64,000 nucleotides of DNA, taken from the NCBI GenBank assembly GCA_008694505.1, contig VZDJ01007747.1, positions 9,890,399-9,954,398 on the forward strand, in the 5' to 3' direction. The notes beneath the pieces were generated by a model. That model was not told the origin of the DNA. It saw nothing but the letters and a program-made list of their open reading frames with translations, and made no database searches. This DNA is from Cyanoderma ruficeps. Taxonomy: Eukaryota > Chordata > Aves > Passeriformes > Timaliidae. The position numbers and the translations under genes were made by a program. Positions 48,564 to 60,306 of the stretch are shown here, piece by piece (the stretch's first letter is position 1; every line of letters begins with the position of its first letter).

Positions 48564-51500
48564 TACAGCTTGTAAGAGTTGTGTATTATTGCTATCTTGG
48601 TCATTTAACAAAAAAAGTTCTCATGAGTTTGTGAGAAGTTCTGCCATACCACTTATTCCAATTTTTGAAGCAGATGTTGTCATTCATCACTATTACTTAG
48701 ACTACCTGGACTTGCATGCCATGATAAGCCTTCTCTGTGATCTGAGTGTTTAATTAAATCTTGGAAAAAACTCCAGAGTGACATCAAGAATTCTCATACT
48801 CCTTTTTATGAGGGACATCTTCCAGGCACAAAAGAAAGATTTCTGCATTTTCACTGCTTAAATAGGTTAATAAACATTGATGCAAAAGGTAGCATATTCA
48901 GACATTGTAACAAGTTTTGTGGAAAGAGTATGGAGACTGATTGACTTCAGTCACACTACCAAATGCCGATCGGGTGCTTTCAATTTCTGTTGCTACTGAT
49001 CGGACTTAACTTGGGACGTTGGTATGAAACCTTTACGTCTCTAAGAATTTCTGTGCCATTTAAGTAACAGCAAATAACTGAGATAATAAATCTCATAAAA
49101 AAATATTACACCAAGAGCAAAAACTAGTATTTTTAAAACTGTATTTCAATATGCAGATGCATTTTAAACATAATTTTTCAAATTCATGTGAATGAAGTTA
49201 AAAGTTGCCTGATTTTCAGTTTCTAATTACTGTTGCTCCCGTTGGTTTCAATGGTGTGTGTGTGTGCTTGAACACATAGGCTACTGGTTTGAATTCCTGA
49301 ATTCATTTAAATAAGCTTGGAAAGCAGTTTTAGCTTGATTTTTCTGTGATAAAACAAAAAGACGATGGATTCAACATGTACGTGCCCAGCTAACATATCA
49401 GTTCTGCTTGTGGTTGCTGTATACAGTAGGATAATTTGCATAACAATAGTGGTGGGATGGATGAGTGAGAGACTTGCAGTTAATTTTTTCCATTACAGCT
49501 AATTTTAGTAGATGTTTTCTCTGATTCTAAAATGGCACAGCAGCACAGTGTGACAGTTGAAACCTAAGAATTATAACAACTTACTTAGCAGGAACTCTGC
49601 TCTCCAATCAGCTGGTTTTGGTGAAGTTTTATTGTAATAACATTCGATTAATGTTAGATAAATATAGGTGCCATATTGTTTCCTATTTTGTTTTGAGTTT
49701 AACTCCATCGGTTTGCTTTTCCTGATGTTTTCTCAAAATTAGGCATTAGTTGATACCACTGCAAAAATGATAGTTTAAAAAACGAACACTGGCTGATGCT
49801 AATAATTCTAATAACGTTTTAGAAAAAATAAAACCTAATTATGGAATAAGTAGCTAACTCATGGATCAACAAAAATACACAAAGCTGAAATTGGTCAAGT
49901 GAATGTTGTTATTTATACCTTTGCCATTCATGCAATCAAGTCTTTAGCTACATGTCCTCATTTTTAGGTCTGTACTGCATTCTTGATAAGACTGTAATAT
50001 TGCACAATTACCCCTATTTGAAATCTTTAGATAGTTAAATACTTCTAGCACTGGAGGTGGAATTTTTCCTCGGTTATTCACTGGGCACACTAACCAGTTT
50101 GAGATTACTTTTCTCTTATTGTAGACTAAACTTTGGCTTTAGCTCCATTGCAGACTTCATTCATTTCTGGGGCAGTTGAATTAAAAATGTATATATGAAA
50201 GAAAATTTCAAGATCTTATTTGGTCATTGCCATTGAGAGAGTAAACAGCAGTCATCCGTAGAAGAATGGATATAGAAGTTCATTCTCATCCTTCCAATTA
50301 CCAACTAAAGGTAGGCTTTGCAGACCCAGCCTAGGCAGTGCGAGCTATGAGAGGTCCAGCTTTCAGGTGCTTGTTCCTGGACAAACACCACTTCACTGCT
50401 GTACCAGCAGAACCCTTCAGGTGGCTGCTCTTTAGTCTGAAGGAGTGAACAGACTCAAGACTTTAAAAAGACGAGCAAACAAAACAAACCATCACCCGAC
50501 ACCAAGCCATTAAAAACCCAACCAGCAAACAAACCCATCAATTTACCCAATTCTGTGTTGACTTTCAACTTCTAATTCACTTGCCCTTTCTGCTAGAGTC
50601 CTGAGCAGTTGTGCCATCACAAACGGAAGTGAAAGAACAGAGTTGGACATAAGAAGTATTAAGGGATGTCTTCCTAAGGGGGACAGAGAATTCATGGTAT
50701 TGCAAGACCAGGTGGTTCCTAAGTAAGAGCACAGTGATATGCAGTTAGCTCAGCTTACATTTATTTTTTGCATACCTTTACTAGAGTAGTATTTTCTTTA
50801 CTGAGAGCCACTGATGTAAACATGGCAACAATTACTGTAAATTTTTAAAGATTGTTTGCTGCACAGCTGCAACTAAAAGCAGTAGGAGCCATTCAGTGAA
50901 CTTCTCTCAAACTTTTTTGGAAAAAGCAGAGGACAAAATGACCTACCATGACTTTTTGTACTGTGGTAAATACATTTCTGTGTTCATGTGTGTCTGTGTG
51001 ACAGTGCCTCAATAAATTATGTTCTCAATAAAATTCCATGCCAGCAAATGCAGCATACAGACTTGAAGGGGAATTGGATTTTTCCTCAGCAATATGCACA
51101 TTAGAAATACACTAACTGGAATTTCTGTTTACATTAATTACAACATGAACATAAATTTTTCTGGGCTCTTTTTCATGTACTATGTGGATTCCTTTTCATC
51201 CCTCAATATATGACACAATAAAGACTAGCAATCTCCGTAATGGATGAGGAAAACTGACTGCAAGGACTTGTCTTTTTCTCAGAGGAATCCACTGGGTTTT
51301 GCTGCACATATAATTTATTTTCATTGTGTACAGTCAAAAAGTCCTATTGTTTTGGTGAAAAGCTCAGCCTATGTGGGTGGCAACATCTGTCTCTTAATAA
51401 ACAGATACCATATCATATTTTTCAGTAATTAATTTCTTCAAAACAAAAGATTTTGTCTTTTTGAGGAACACAAAGAGTAAAGCAGCAAATGAAACTGTGA

Positions 51501-54500
51501 TAGATGCTTGTGTCTCTGTCCTATTTATATCTGCTGGACTAGGCCTCTGTTTTTAATTTGTTGGTTTCTAGAGGAACTTATGAGTCTACAGAAGTAGCAT
51601 CATAGAAATTAGAACTTTATCCTTTGCTTTTTTACAGGAATTATGTACATTTTACACGTCTTTTCTTAGACATTATGCAACTCCCTTGCCCTGTGGTTGG
51701 TGACATTTAAAAGGTGGTTTTCACCAGAGAGTTTCTTTTTGGTGTTGTACTGGGAGATCCAACTTTATGTTCTAGCCCTTTGCAGCTAACTGCTGGCCTT
51801 ATATGATGATCCTCACTGAAGACTTTGTGGACACTTCTGAGTGTTTAAAGCAAGATGTTAAGTTGCAGAGAGGTTTCCTATTAAGGAAAAGTGATGTAAT
51901 GTCAGTGGAACACTGCCAACTTCTCTCTGCTCATTTTATTTATATTAGCTGCATACCAAAGAAAATGCTCCATAAAACACGAGTGAGTGAGTGCTCCTTT
52001 CTATATTTAGCCAACCTAATATACTAATACCAGAAGATTATGTTTATATGCAATTGAAAGAATTATAAAAAGACTTGGGGGCATCTTAGGGAAATAAAAG
52101 AGGTTGAACTTGGGAAAAGTAAATTACAGATTTGCTCCTGCTGCATAAAAAGACTAGGGTGTTTTTTTTTAACATTTATACTTCCAAGATGTGTATTTCT
52201 GTGCTGGAAAACATTGTTTAACATTTTAATTGAACTATTTTGCTGATTGTTTAGGGAACATGAAGTACAAAGAAACTTAATTATATTGATATGAGTCTTT
52301 TTAGACTAAGCAATGCAGATGTCTCGCTTTTAAGCAGTTGGCAAGATTGGTGTGATTAAAACCAAGCTTGCCTTTCCTGTTCCAGTCTGATCTTCTGGTC
52401 TGAAATATTCACATTCCTCTTCATGCAGAATACAGTGAGATACTGTGCTTTTTTGGCAGTGTTTAAAATCAGTTTGGCATACCTTTTTTCATCGCCTTCT
52501 CTGACTTTTGTTTAGGACTACTTTTTAAATGAGTAAATGAGTCTCCTTTTAAATGATTTTCCCCCCTGGCTTTTGTTCAACTCTTTTGTTCTACAGCTGA
52601 TGGTGTTGATAAATAATCACAAGATTTCTTCCTGACTCTAACAATGTTACTTCATAATGCTGTTAAACAATTTGACCTTTTCTATTAATTCTACTCCTAC
52701 ATGGTGACATTAGCTGGGTGTGGTAGTGTTGGAACTATAGATCCTCCCTGATACTAATTCCACCTAAAAGAATATTCCCCATGAAGAGTAGCTGAGTACA
52801 TTTGTTAACTGATAAATAAGAGCTGTCATGCTAGTTAACTAACTCAGAATGTATATGAAAAAAAGAGGTGCTTTAATAAATTAAATGCTAAGTCTAGTGT
52901 GACTGTGAAACCATGTGATATATTATGAGTACTTCAGTTGTCTAATGAGCTACTTAACTTGTGGGTGGGGGAAAGAATTTTGGGTAGTGTTATTTTTATC
53001 TGCACTACTGAAGATGCGTTGAACATTTTATGTGTTTTCTACTCAGATCTAAGTAATCTGTCTTCTTTGTGAAGCCTGTGGTTTATTGGAATGATTTCTA
53101 AAGGTGCTCTTTAAGGGAGTCTTCATACATTCTGATGTTTAGCATCAAGTTTACACACTCTGAACTGCACTCTGGAGGTTTCCCTGACTTGCTAGGAGGC
53201 TGTATTACTAGTTCTGTAAGTGAGATGCCAAAGAGGAGTGATGAGAACATTTGCCTTTGTATCTCGGTTGAACTCTTTTGAGAAGAATTAGGGCAACACG
53301 ACATCAAACTCAAGGCCAGTAGAAAAAGGCGAATGATCTTTTAGTCATATCACAAATCAGATATTACTGTTTTACACATCTGGAGCTTGTTCTGGAAATA
53401 TAAAGCTATGTAATATATAGAAGATTTGAAAATGATTGCGAGATTCTATTGCTATTTCCAAGTATCCAGATCTCTTCTCATTCATTCTGAGTGATTCACT
53501 GGGGGAAGTAGATCATGCTGCTAAAAATCATGAGAAAAAGTTTTGAGTCAACCAAGGGTCGAAAAACATTTCCTGCAGTTATGAATTACATGAGACTGGG
53601 ACTTTTGCCTTACCGATTCCACTTAATTTCAAGTGTAAGATTTTAAACATTAGACAAATTTAAACCAAACAAAAAATCTTGAATCATGAGATGCCATTTT
53701 TAGTATTAGGCTCTTGTGGGCAAATGTTCTCCCTAGTGTAGAAGATCAGACATAACTAATCTGTGAAGTATTGCCTGGACAGTGTACAGCAAGAATTATG
53801 TGCTATCAGTTCTTGCTTAGCAAAGTTTGTTTCCCCATTTTTTAAACTAAGGCCTGATGGATTACTGATTATTTAAGTAACTTTAATATTGAAGTCTTGA
53901 AATTCGTTTGGACAAACTGCAGTCTCTGAAGGTTTATGAAATGACCAAGAAATGGACAGCTTCAAACAACACTGCCTTTAGGGCGTGAGAATGTAATTAG
54001 TGTGGTAAGTCTGAGTGCATAGACTCAGTGCAGTCTTGGCATGAGAAAGAGGAGGACTGTAGGGGAATGTACTTGTTTTCCTCCAAACAAAAATACTAAT
54101 CAGCAAAGTCTTCTCTGCAATTCTGGGTGCTCACTTTCACTGATATATAGCACAACTAGTTGGAGAACTTACATGTCCTTGCCTTATTTTGTACCTTTAT
54201 GACAAAAACTACTATATTTTAAAATTCTTTCTGGTTTCTCTAGCTTTTTGGCTATTTGCATATTCATTTTACTTCAGCAAATTATTATCATATTTTGTAT
54301 GAATTGTCTAATCAATTAGCTGACCTCAGATCATCCAAATGCTTTTGTTATTGTGTACACTTTTGTTCAGTCCTGTGCTTGATGTTTCTACCTGAAACGG
54401 AATAGTAATAGGAGGATCCTTCAAGTGAGAAACAGGATCAATGTACTGTGTAAATTTTATTTGTGGCTACAGAGTAGTTTAAGTAAACTGGCCCAGAGAC

Positions 54501-55270
54501 ACAAGGGTCATGCAGGTTCTAACACCTCAAATAACTTTCTTTGAGTTCACAGTAGAAAACTGTAGTAGACGAGGTTATTTTAGGTGTTTTCCAGAGAATG
54601 AAACATAGTTTTCTAAGAATGAAGCATGGTTTTCCAGAGAAGCAGCTAGCATATGTAGTGAGCTAGAAGGTAAAGTCATGAATTTTTGTATCATACACCC
54701 CAGGTACGTCTTCTGAAGCTCACCAGGGGTGGTGAAGATTTTCTGATAACCCAGGGGAAGAGGCAGGGAGACAGATGAGAAGGCAGACCAGCATTATACC
54801 ATGATCTGAGTATTGCAGAGAGGAACAGGGCCATGTGGAAACTCAGAGTGAAAAAAGGAAGAACTATATGAACCACACTGATGCTGACTTCAGTCCTACC
54901 AATATTGTTATTGTCAATATCTTTCTATCTTTTAAGTAATCTGGAAGTCCTAAATTACCTATTTGTTATGGAACTATTGGTTGTTTATTAAAGCACAGCC
55001 TGATTTTTCTATATCTCGGCTGTTTTGAGGTAGATGATACTTGGAGTCAAAGATGTTGTGATACTTGTAGAGAACGTTTACACACAATTAATGTTGGCTT
55101 CATTGTGAAAGATATGTATTGCAGCTTTTACATCTTGCTAGCACTCGCAGTAATAGAAACAAAGCATGGATTACTTTTTTCTAATTTCAGTTTACTAACA
55201 GTGATTTACCAATAGTTTCCAAATGTAATTTAAGTAATCAACTTATGTTAAGGAAAAAATTACATGTACA
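48564..55270. other. Probable intron sequence
   Basis: AT-rich with no supported exon. It contains a CpG-bearing patch at 48966-49038 with two GATCGG repeats, a (TG)n run at 49254-49266, and a three-copy tandem repeat at 54586-54646. Confidence 0.4.
54586..54646. repeat. Three-copy degenerate tandem repeat, 21-22 bp period
   Basis: Units begin GTTTTCCAGAGAATGAAACA (54586), GTTTTCTAAGAATGAAGCAT (54608) and GTTTTCCAGAGAAGCAGC (54629). The third is partial. It is a local duplication. Confidence 0.75.
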
Positions 55271-55352
55271 ATCGTGTAACAGTTTGGATTGGTGGAGACC
55301 TTAAAGAACATCTAGTTCCAACCTTCCTGCCGTGGGCAAGGAACATGGGCAG
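55271..55352 (-). mobile_element. CR1 LINE 3'-end fragment, minus strand
   Basis: On the plus strand, AGTTTGGATTGGTGGAGACC is followed by TTAAAGAACATCTAGTTCCA, then ACCTTCCTGCCGTGGGCAAG. This is the reverse complement of the last part of the CR1 3'UTR. About 80 bp remain. Confidence 0.88.
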
Positions 55353-58300
55353 GAATAAAGTGGGCATATAATTCAATGTAAAAACCTTTTACAATAGTGA
55401 CAGTAAGGACAAAACAAACTGCTGTCGGTCAAGATAAACCAAATGAACTTCACTGTAGGAGTGGGTAAACCACTCTTCTTGCCATCCATTCTGGAATGTT
55501 AATTTTAACATAAATCTTACCTTAATAAATATGGAAAAATATAACTTTGAACCCTTAAATCAGACAAGTGCTGTTTCTAATATTCTTTCTCTGAGAGTGT
55601 CCAGCTCCAGGCTAAGAAGGTACATGAATCATCAAAATAATGAGTCCATAAAGAGAGAATCTTCATTAATTGTCAGACAAAATGGTTTTAAATCCTGAGA
55701 AATACACTTGGTAACTAGCTTTTTACAAACTGCTCTGTAATCAGACTGAAAGCAAAAAAAGACGTTTGTTTTGTCTGGGAGGTTTTTACTGCAGGGCAGA
55801 TGGGAGGAGTGGAATTAATTGATTTCTGGAGGTCAGCTGCAGGCAATTAAATAGGAAAATCTGTACTAGGACAGAAATAATAGAATTTTGAACTAGGATA
55901 ATTCAATATATTCTCTGAGAATGTAAATGTTAAATAATATGCAAGATACCATATTCTTGACATATATTGCATATCAGTATGTTGTACACTTTGAAAGTGT
56001 AAAGAAATCATATTAAAAACCCCCTACAAATCAAATCAATTAATACCTCTTGTTTAGTTAGTTTTAAAAGCCTCTTAGATTACATGGTTTGGCTACCACT
56101 TCATGGTAGTTTATTCAGTGTATAGCCTACATTAGCAAATAGTACACAGAAACAAGTGTGACTCCATAGAGTGAAGAAACATGCTGAGGACATGGTATCT
56201 GCACACTTCAGGGTCATTGAGCTTGTGGTTTTGGTTTTTTATTTTGGACTAGCTCTAGTCTGTTCCATGAACTGAATCTCATTAGTGGCTCAAGTTGGTT
56301 AGTTCATTTTACCTGATAAGAAAGGAGTTAATGGTCTCGAGAGGCTTCTCAAAGATTCAAAGCAGAGAAAAAGGAAGTGGGAAATGTTTGGAAATTTGTT
56401 TTAAAAGCACATTTCTGACCCAAGCAGAAACTCAAATGCAGATGTCTCCTTACTGCTCCCTTAGGAGAAGTGCCAGGTTCCTTGTTTTTGGCTAGTCACC
56501 AAGTTGGTCACAGTTTTATTTGGGAAAAAATGGAATATAGTTCTTCCTTTTGTTTTCTCTATGTCAGACAGCTGACTGCTTTCACTGAGAGCTAAGCAAG
56601 ATTCAGAACAATTTTAGAGAAGGAACCAGCCATTCATACTCATTGGCACAGTATTTGTCTATAACAGGTGTTTATCATTACATGTTTGCCTGTATGATTC
56701 CTTCTTTTTTATATGATTATACATCACTTAAGGTGCAGCTTAATTCAGAGAAGAAGTCCTTACTACATGTCTCCCATACTCAAGATTGTTTGCTATAGTA
56801 AAAAACAAATAGTACCTGAAGTGAATCATCTTTATGGAATGTATTTTCACTCCAAAGTACAAAAGAAATTATTTGCTCTTCCATTTATGCGTCAGGTATT
56901 CCATTTAAGCTTTCCAGAACAATATACTGTATACTTAGCTGGCAGTGAAAAAAAAAAATCTCACCTTTACATCACTATATCTATTTATGAGGAAAATTCT
57001 ATTTAAAATAGTGTTACCATTGCAAGAAGCTAATTCAGGTTGCACGTCAGTGTCCAGATTTGTGTAACACCAAATTCTTTGGTGTTTCTCTTTGTGATGG
57101 CAGGGAATGTTATTAGTGCTGGTCAGGTCTGTTCAAATGTTCAGGAGCATAATATATTCTGGCTACTTAAAAGCAGGTTTTGGCTGCAGTGACATCTGTG
57201 TAATGTAGGTGCATTTTGCCTCTGCTTAGCAATCCTGCTGAAAGACTTGTTTTGTTTTGGTTTTGGTTTAGCCAAACAATGGGGAAATTATGTTTATAAT
57301 GCAAAAAGTAGCAGCTCTTCATATCTGACGGTACTTTAGCAACATTTTGGGTATCACAATTTTTCTTGTCTCTTTATACATCAGAGAAGACACCTTTTAA
57401 AAACAAAAAGTTTCAACCTCCAAACTCACACTTCTGAAGTACATGTCTGGTTAGATAAGGAGTGACAGTGCCCTGTAAACTATTTTATTTTCGGGGATAT
57501 AGCATCTTCTGCTGTATCAAGCCTAAGATATCATTATGTTAGAATTGTATTAGTTGAGTAAATATCACAAAAGTTGTGAGCAATGCTGCAATGTTTTTTC
57601 AGTTTCCAGTGCTCCAGGCTGAAAGATTATTACTGTCTTTAGCAATTGGTCTTAATTCCTGGTGATTCTGCTCCTTCCATAAAAGTTGGTGTATGTTGTT
57701 GAGAGAGTTATTTTTGTGTGCACAGAAGGACTTCAGGAAGAATGGTATAGGACTAAACCTTTATGGCATTAAGATGGGGCTGCCGCCTAAATTAAGTCCA
57801 TCGTGTTGCTGTAATGGAAGAATTGCAGAAGTATATAATTATTTCCTGTAAATACCAGTTGTTATGTATCTATTTCCTTTTCAGTTGTTCTTTTTCATAT
57901 GGTGGTTTAAGAATAGGGTGCCTCCAGTGAGTTTCAGTAACGTAAACGAGTGTTGTGTCAGCTGGTAATATCCCAGCTTTACATGAGGCAGCTACCTGCT
58001 TAAATGTCAGAACTGTTGTGAATACAGAATAGCTGATAAAAGGGCCTAGAACTTAGGTTCTAAAGCTGCCTTAGTTTTGTATTTTTAATAGAGAATTGAA
58101 ATTTTTATTTTCCTGAAAACACATTGAGAACAACTGTGTGCTCCCTTTAATGTCAGGACATCCAGTAGCTACTCAGATTTTTCCCTTTTTAATATATTAT
58201 CCATTCTTCCTCACATAAGTATCTCTTTCAGTAGTACAAAGCAGTCATCTTTATATGTAACCCAAAGAGCACACTGGACAGATACTGGAATGTTACTGTT

Positions 58301-60211
58301 GAAGACCTGGAGGTCCAATTTTAAGCCCACTGTATCAGTTATTGAGCAGGTATAAAAATAAGCAAATCTCCTCACTCTGTTGGGTAGTAGTAGATGAACT
58401 GTGATGGTTTTTACAGCGTCTTAATCAAATATATTAAATTTAAAATAAATATGTAAATTTAAAAAGACAGCTGTGCATGTGTTGTTCCAGTGAGAAGATG
58501 TATTGTACTATGTCTTTCTCTTCTGTTCACTTTTGGTTTTAGGCTGACACAGTTTTTCATACTTCAAAATATTTTTTTCCACCCCATATTTTCTTTGAAT
58601 ATATACCAATTGGCACAGAACGTAACCTTCTATATAGTATAGCATAATCAGAGTCAGAGGACCTATTTTTCTGTTTGCAGGCCAGTTCATTCCTGCATTC
58701 CAAGTAATGTTTTCCTACACTTTGGGAGATTCAGCTGTAGATTGGAACCTGTATTGTAATTAATGTCTCTGTTCAATTTACTTCTTAATAACATTACACT
58801 TGGAGCTGCCTTTGTCAGTGAACCTGTTGCCTGTGTAATATTTTAACTGTTACATCCATCACTGGATGGCCTCTGCAATAGTTGTGCAACACAATTGAAT
58901 TACCAAGCCAGACAGATATTTGTCTACTGGACCAATTCTTATGATCTAAGCCTACCAGAGATATGAAGTTTAGCACTTTTGCTAAAGCTGTGTTCTATCT
59001 TTATGACTTTTGGGAACAATGAATGTGCACAAGAGCACCATTTCCTCTCATTCTGTATTCAAGCTAAATGTGTTATCTCACTGGTGCATGTTTTGAAAAA
59101 TGTCCCCACAGTGGTATTGAGGGGCAAAAAATGGTTCCTGTCTCTGAAAGAATGGCTTGTGTTTGCTGAATACTGGCACTATCTCTACTGTTGGTTTCCT
59201 TAGCACAGAAATTACCTTGATGTGTTTGACAGATAATCAAACCAGAGTGGAAAATGGGCACAGCTACAGCTGACACTTTTTAGGATAGATAGAAAAGTTT
59301 TTAACAGCCAAATTACAGCAGGACCTCCTTACAAGAGAGTTCCCTGTTTACGCTTCTCATCTATGTGTATGAAGTTTCTTAGATGAAAAGTTAAGCTCAG
59401 TTTCACAGTGTGCTCATAACAGTCTCACTTTGTTAGTTCTTGCACTGTATTTCTTTTTCTAGGGCTGTGTTAGGTTACATTGAAACGAATTATAAATGCT
59501 CCTGTATATCAACCTGAAATATGGAAAATCATTATGTGAATCTGCATTTTCAGATTGTTAAGTTTTGAAGGGAAGGTAATAAAAATGTTGAAGGGTTGCA
59601 GCTGCTGGAGATGGTTCCTAGTTATAGTCCTCCAGTTACCCAGCATGAGCTTTAAATTGTAATTGCAGCCTGCATCCTCCCCGTAATCTGTTAGTGTAGA
59701 CAAAATATACTTCTGAATATTTTCATGCTAGAACCCAAGCTGGTGCTGGTTTCTATGTGTTGTTGTCGTTCCCCCATCCTGTCCCCTCCACCACCTGCCT
59801 CCCCCCATTTTTATTTTAACTGATAATTCTAGTCTTACATAAATATGAACCCTTGCAGCATTTAAAACAGTCCACTTTTTTTTTTTTTCTTCACAATACA
59901 AGGGACTGTTCAGTCTCAGAAAACCTAAAGCTTGTCTAAATGTATTTGTTTGGATACAGCCTGGAGGCTGTCTGTGTGTTGAATGCATAGTAGTTTTTGT
60001 TAAAAGAGGCAACTGTTCTCCCTTTACTCTACACGTATTCTGTACGTTTTTAACATTTCTAAAGACAAGCAAACATTTCTTCAGTGGATATTTAAGTTGG
60101 AAGTACTTCTGTATTCTGAGTATTTCTGTTCAGTACAGCTGTTAATTAATTCACTGGCAGATTAAGTTAGGTTTTGGGGGGTTTTTTTTCGTCTTTAACA
60201 ACTCAGTAACT
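55353..60211. other. Probable intron sequence
   Basis: AT-rich with no recognised exon or transposon. A 97-codon plus-strand ORF at 56713-57006 is rich in hydrophobic and Tyr residues but matches no family I know. A T tract lies at about 59877-59889, and a pyrimidine-rich stretch (59769-59815) precedes it. Confidence 0.4.
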
Positions 60212-60245
60212 GCTAAGTTTGGTGGAAAACTTTAAATTGTATTAG

Positions 60246-60306
60246 GAGTTTTGTGAAAGGTAGAATTCCAGATATCCGTGATTACGATCACATTTTGGAT
60301 AATCCG
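60246..60306 (+). other. Candidate coding exon (61 nt) of an unidentified gene
   Basis: The segment lies between ATTAG and CCG|GTATGT, the latter a good donor. After one leading base it is open for 20 codons and contains VKGRIPDIRDYDHILDNP. That mix of charged, aromatic and hydrophobic residues looks like real protein. Three CpGs fall within 30 bases (TCCGTG, TACGAT, TCCGGT) although the region is CpG-poor, as expected for selectively kept codons. The acceptor is weak. An alternative acceptor (GCTAAG, 60206-60211) would give a 95-nt exon starting at 60212 and adding about 11 codons in the same frame; an in-frame TAA directly upstream limits further extension. There is no ATG, so translation must start in another exon. 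I do not recognise the family. Confidence 0.4.

Noticed and set aside
53944..54010. Open segment ending GTGTG|GTAAGTCT
   Set aside because: The upstream AG lacks a polypyrimidine tract and the frame is short; compatible with chance.
56713..57006. 97-codon plus-strand ORF
   Set aside because: Tyr/Ile/Lys-rich translation typical of AT-rich chance frames.
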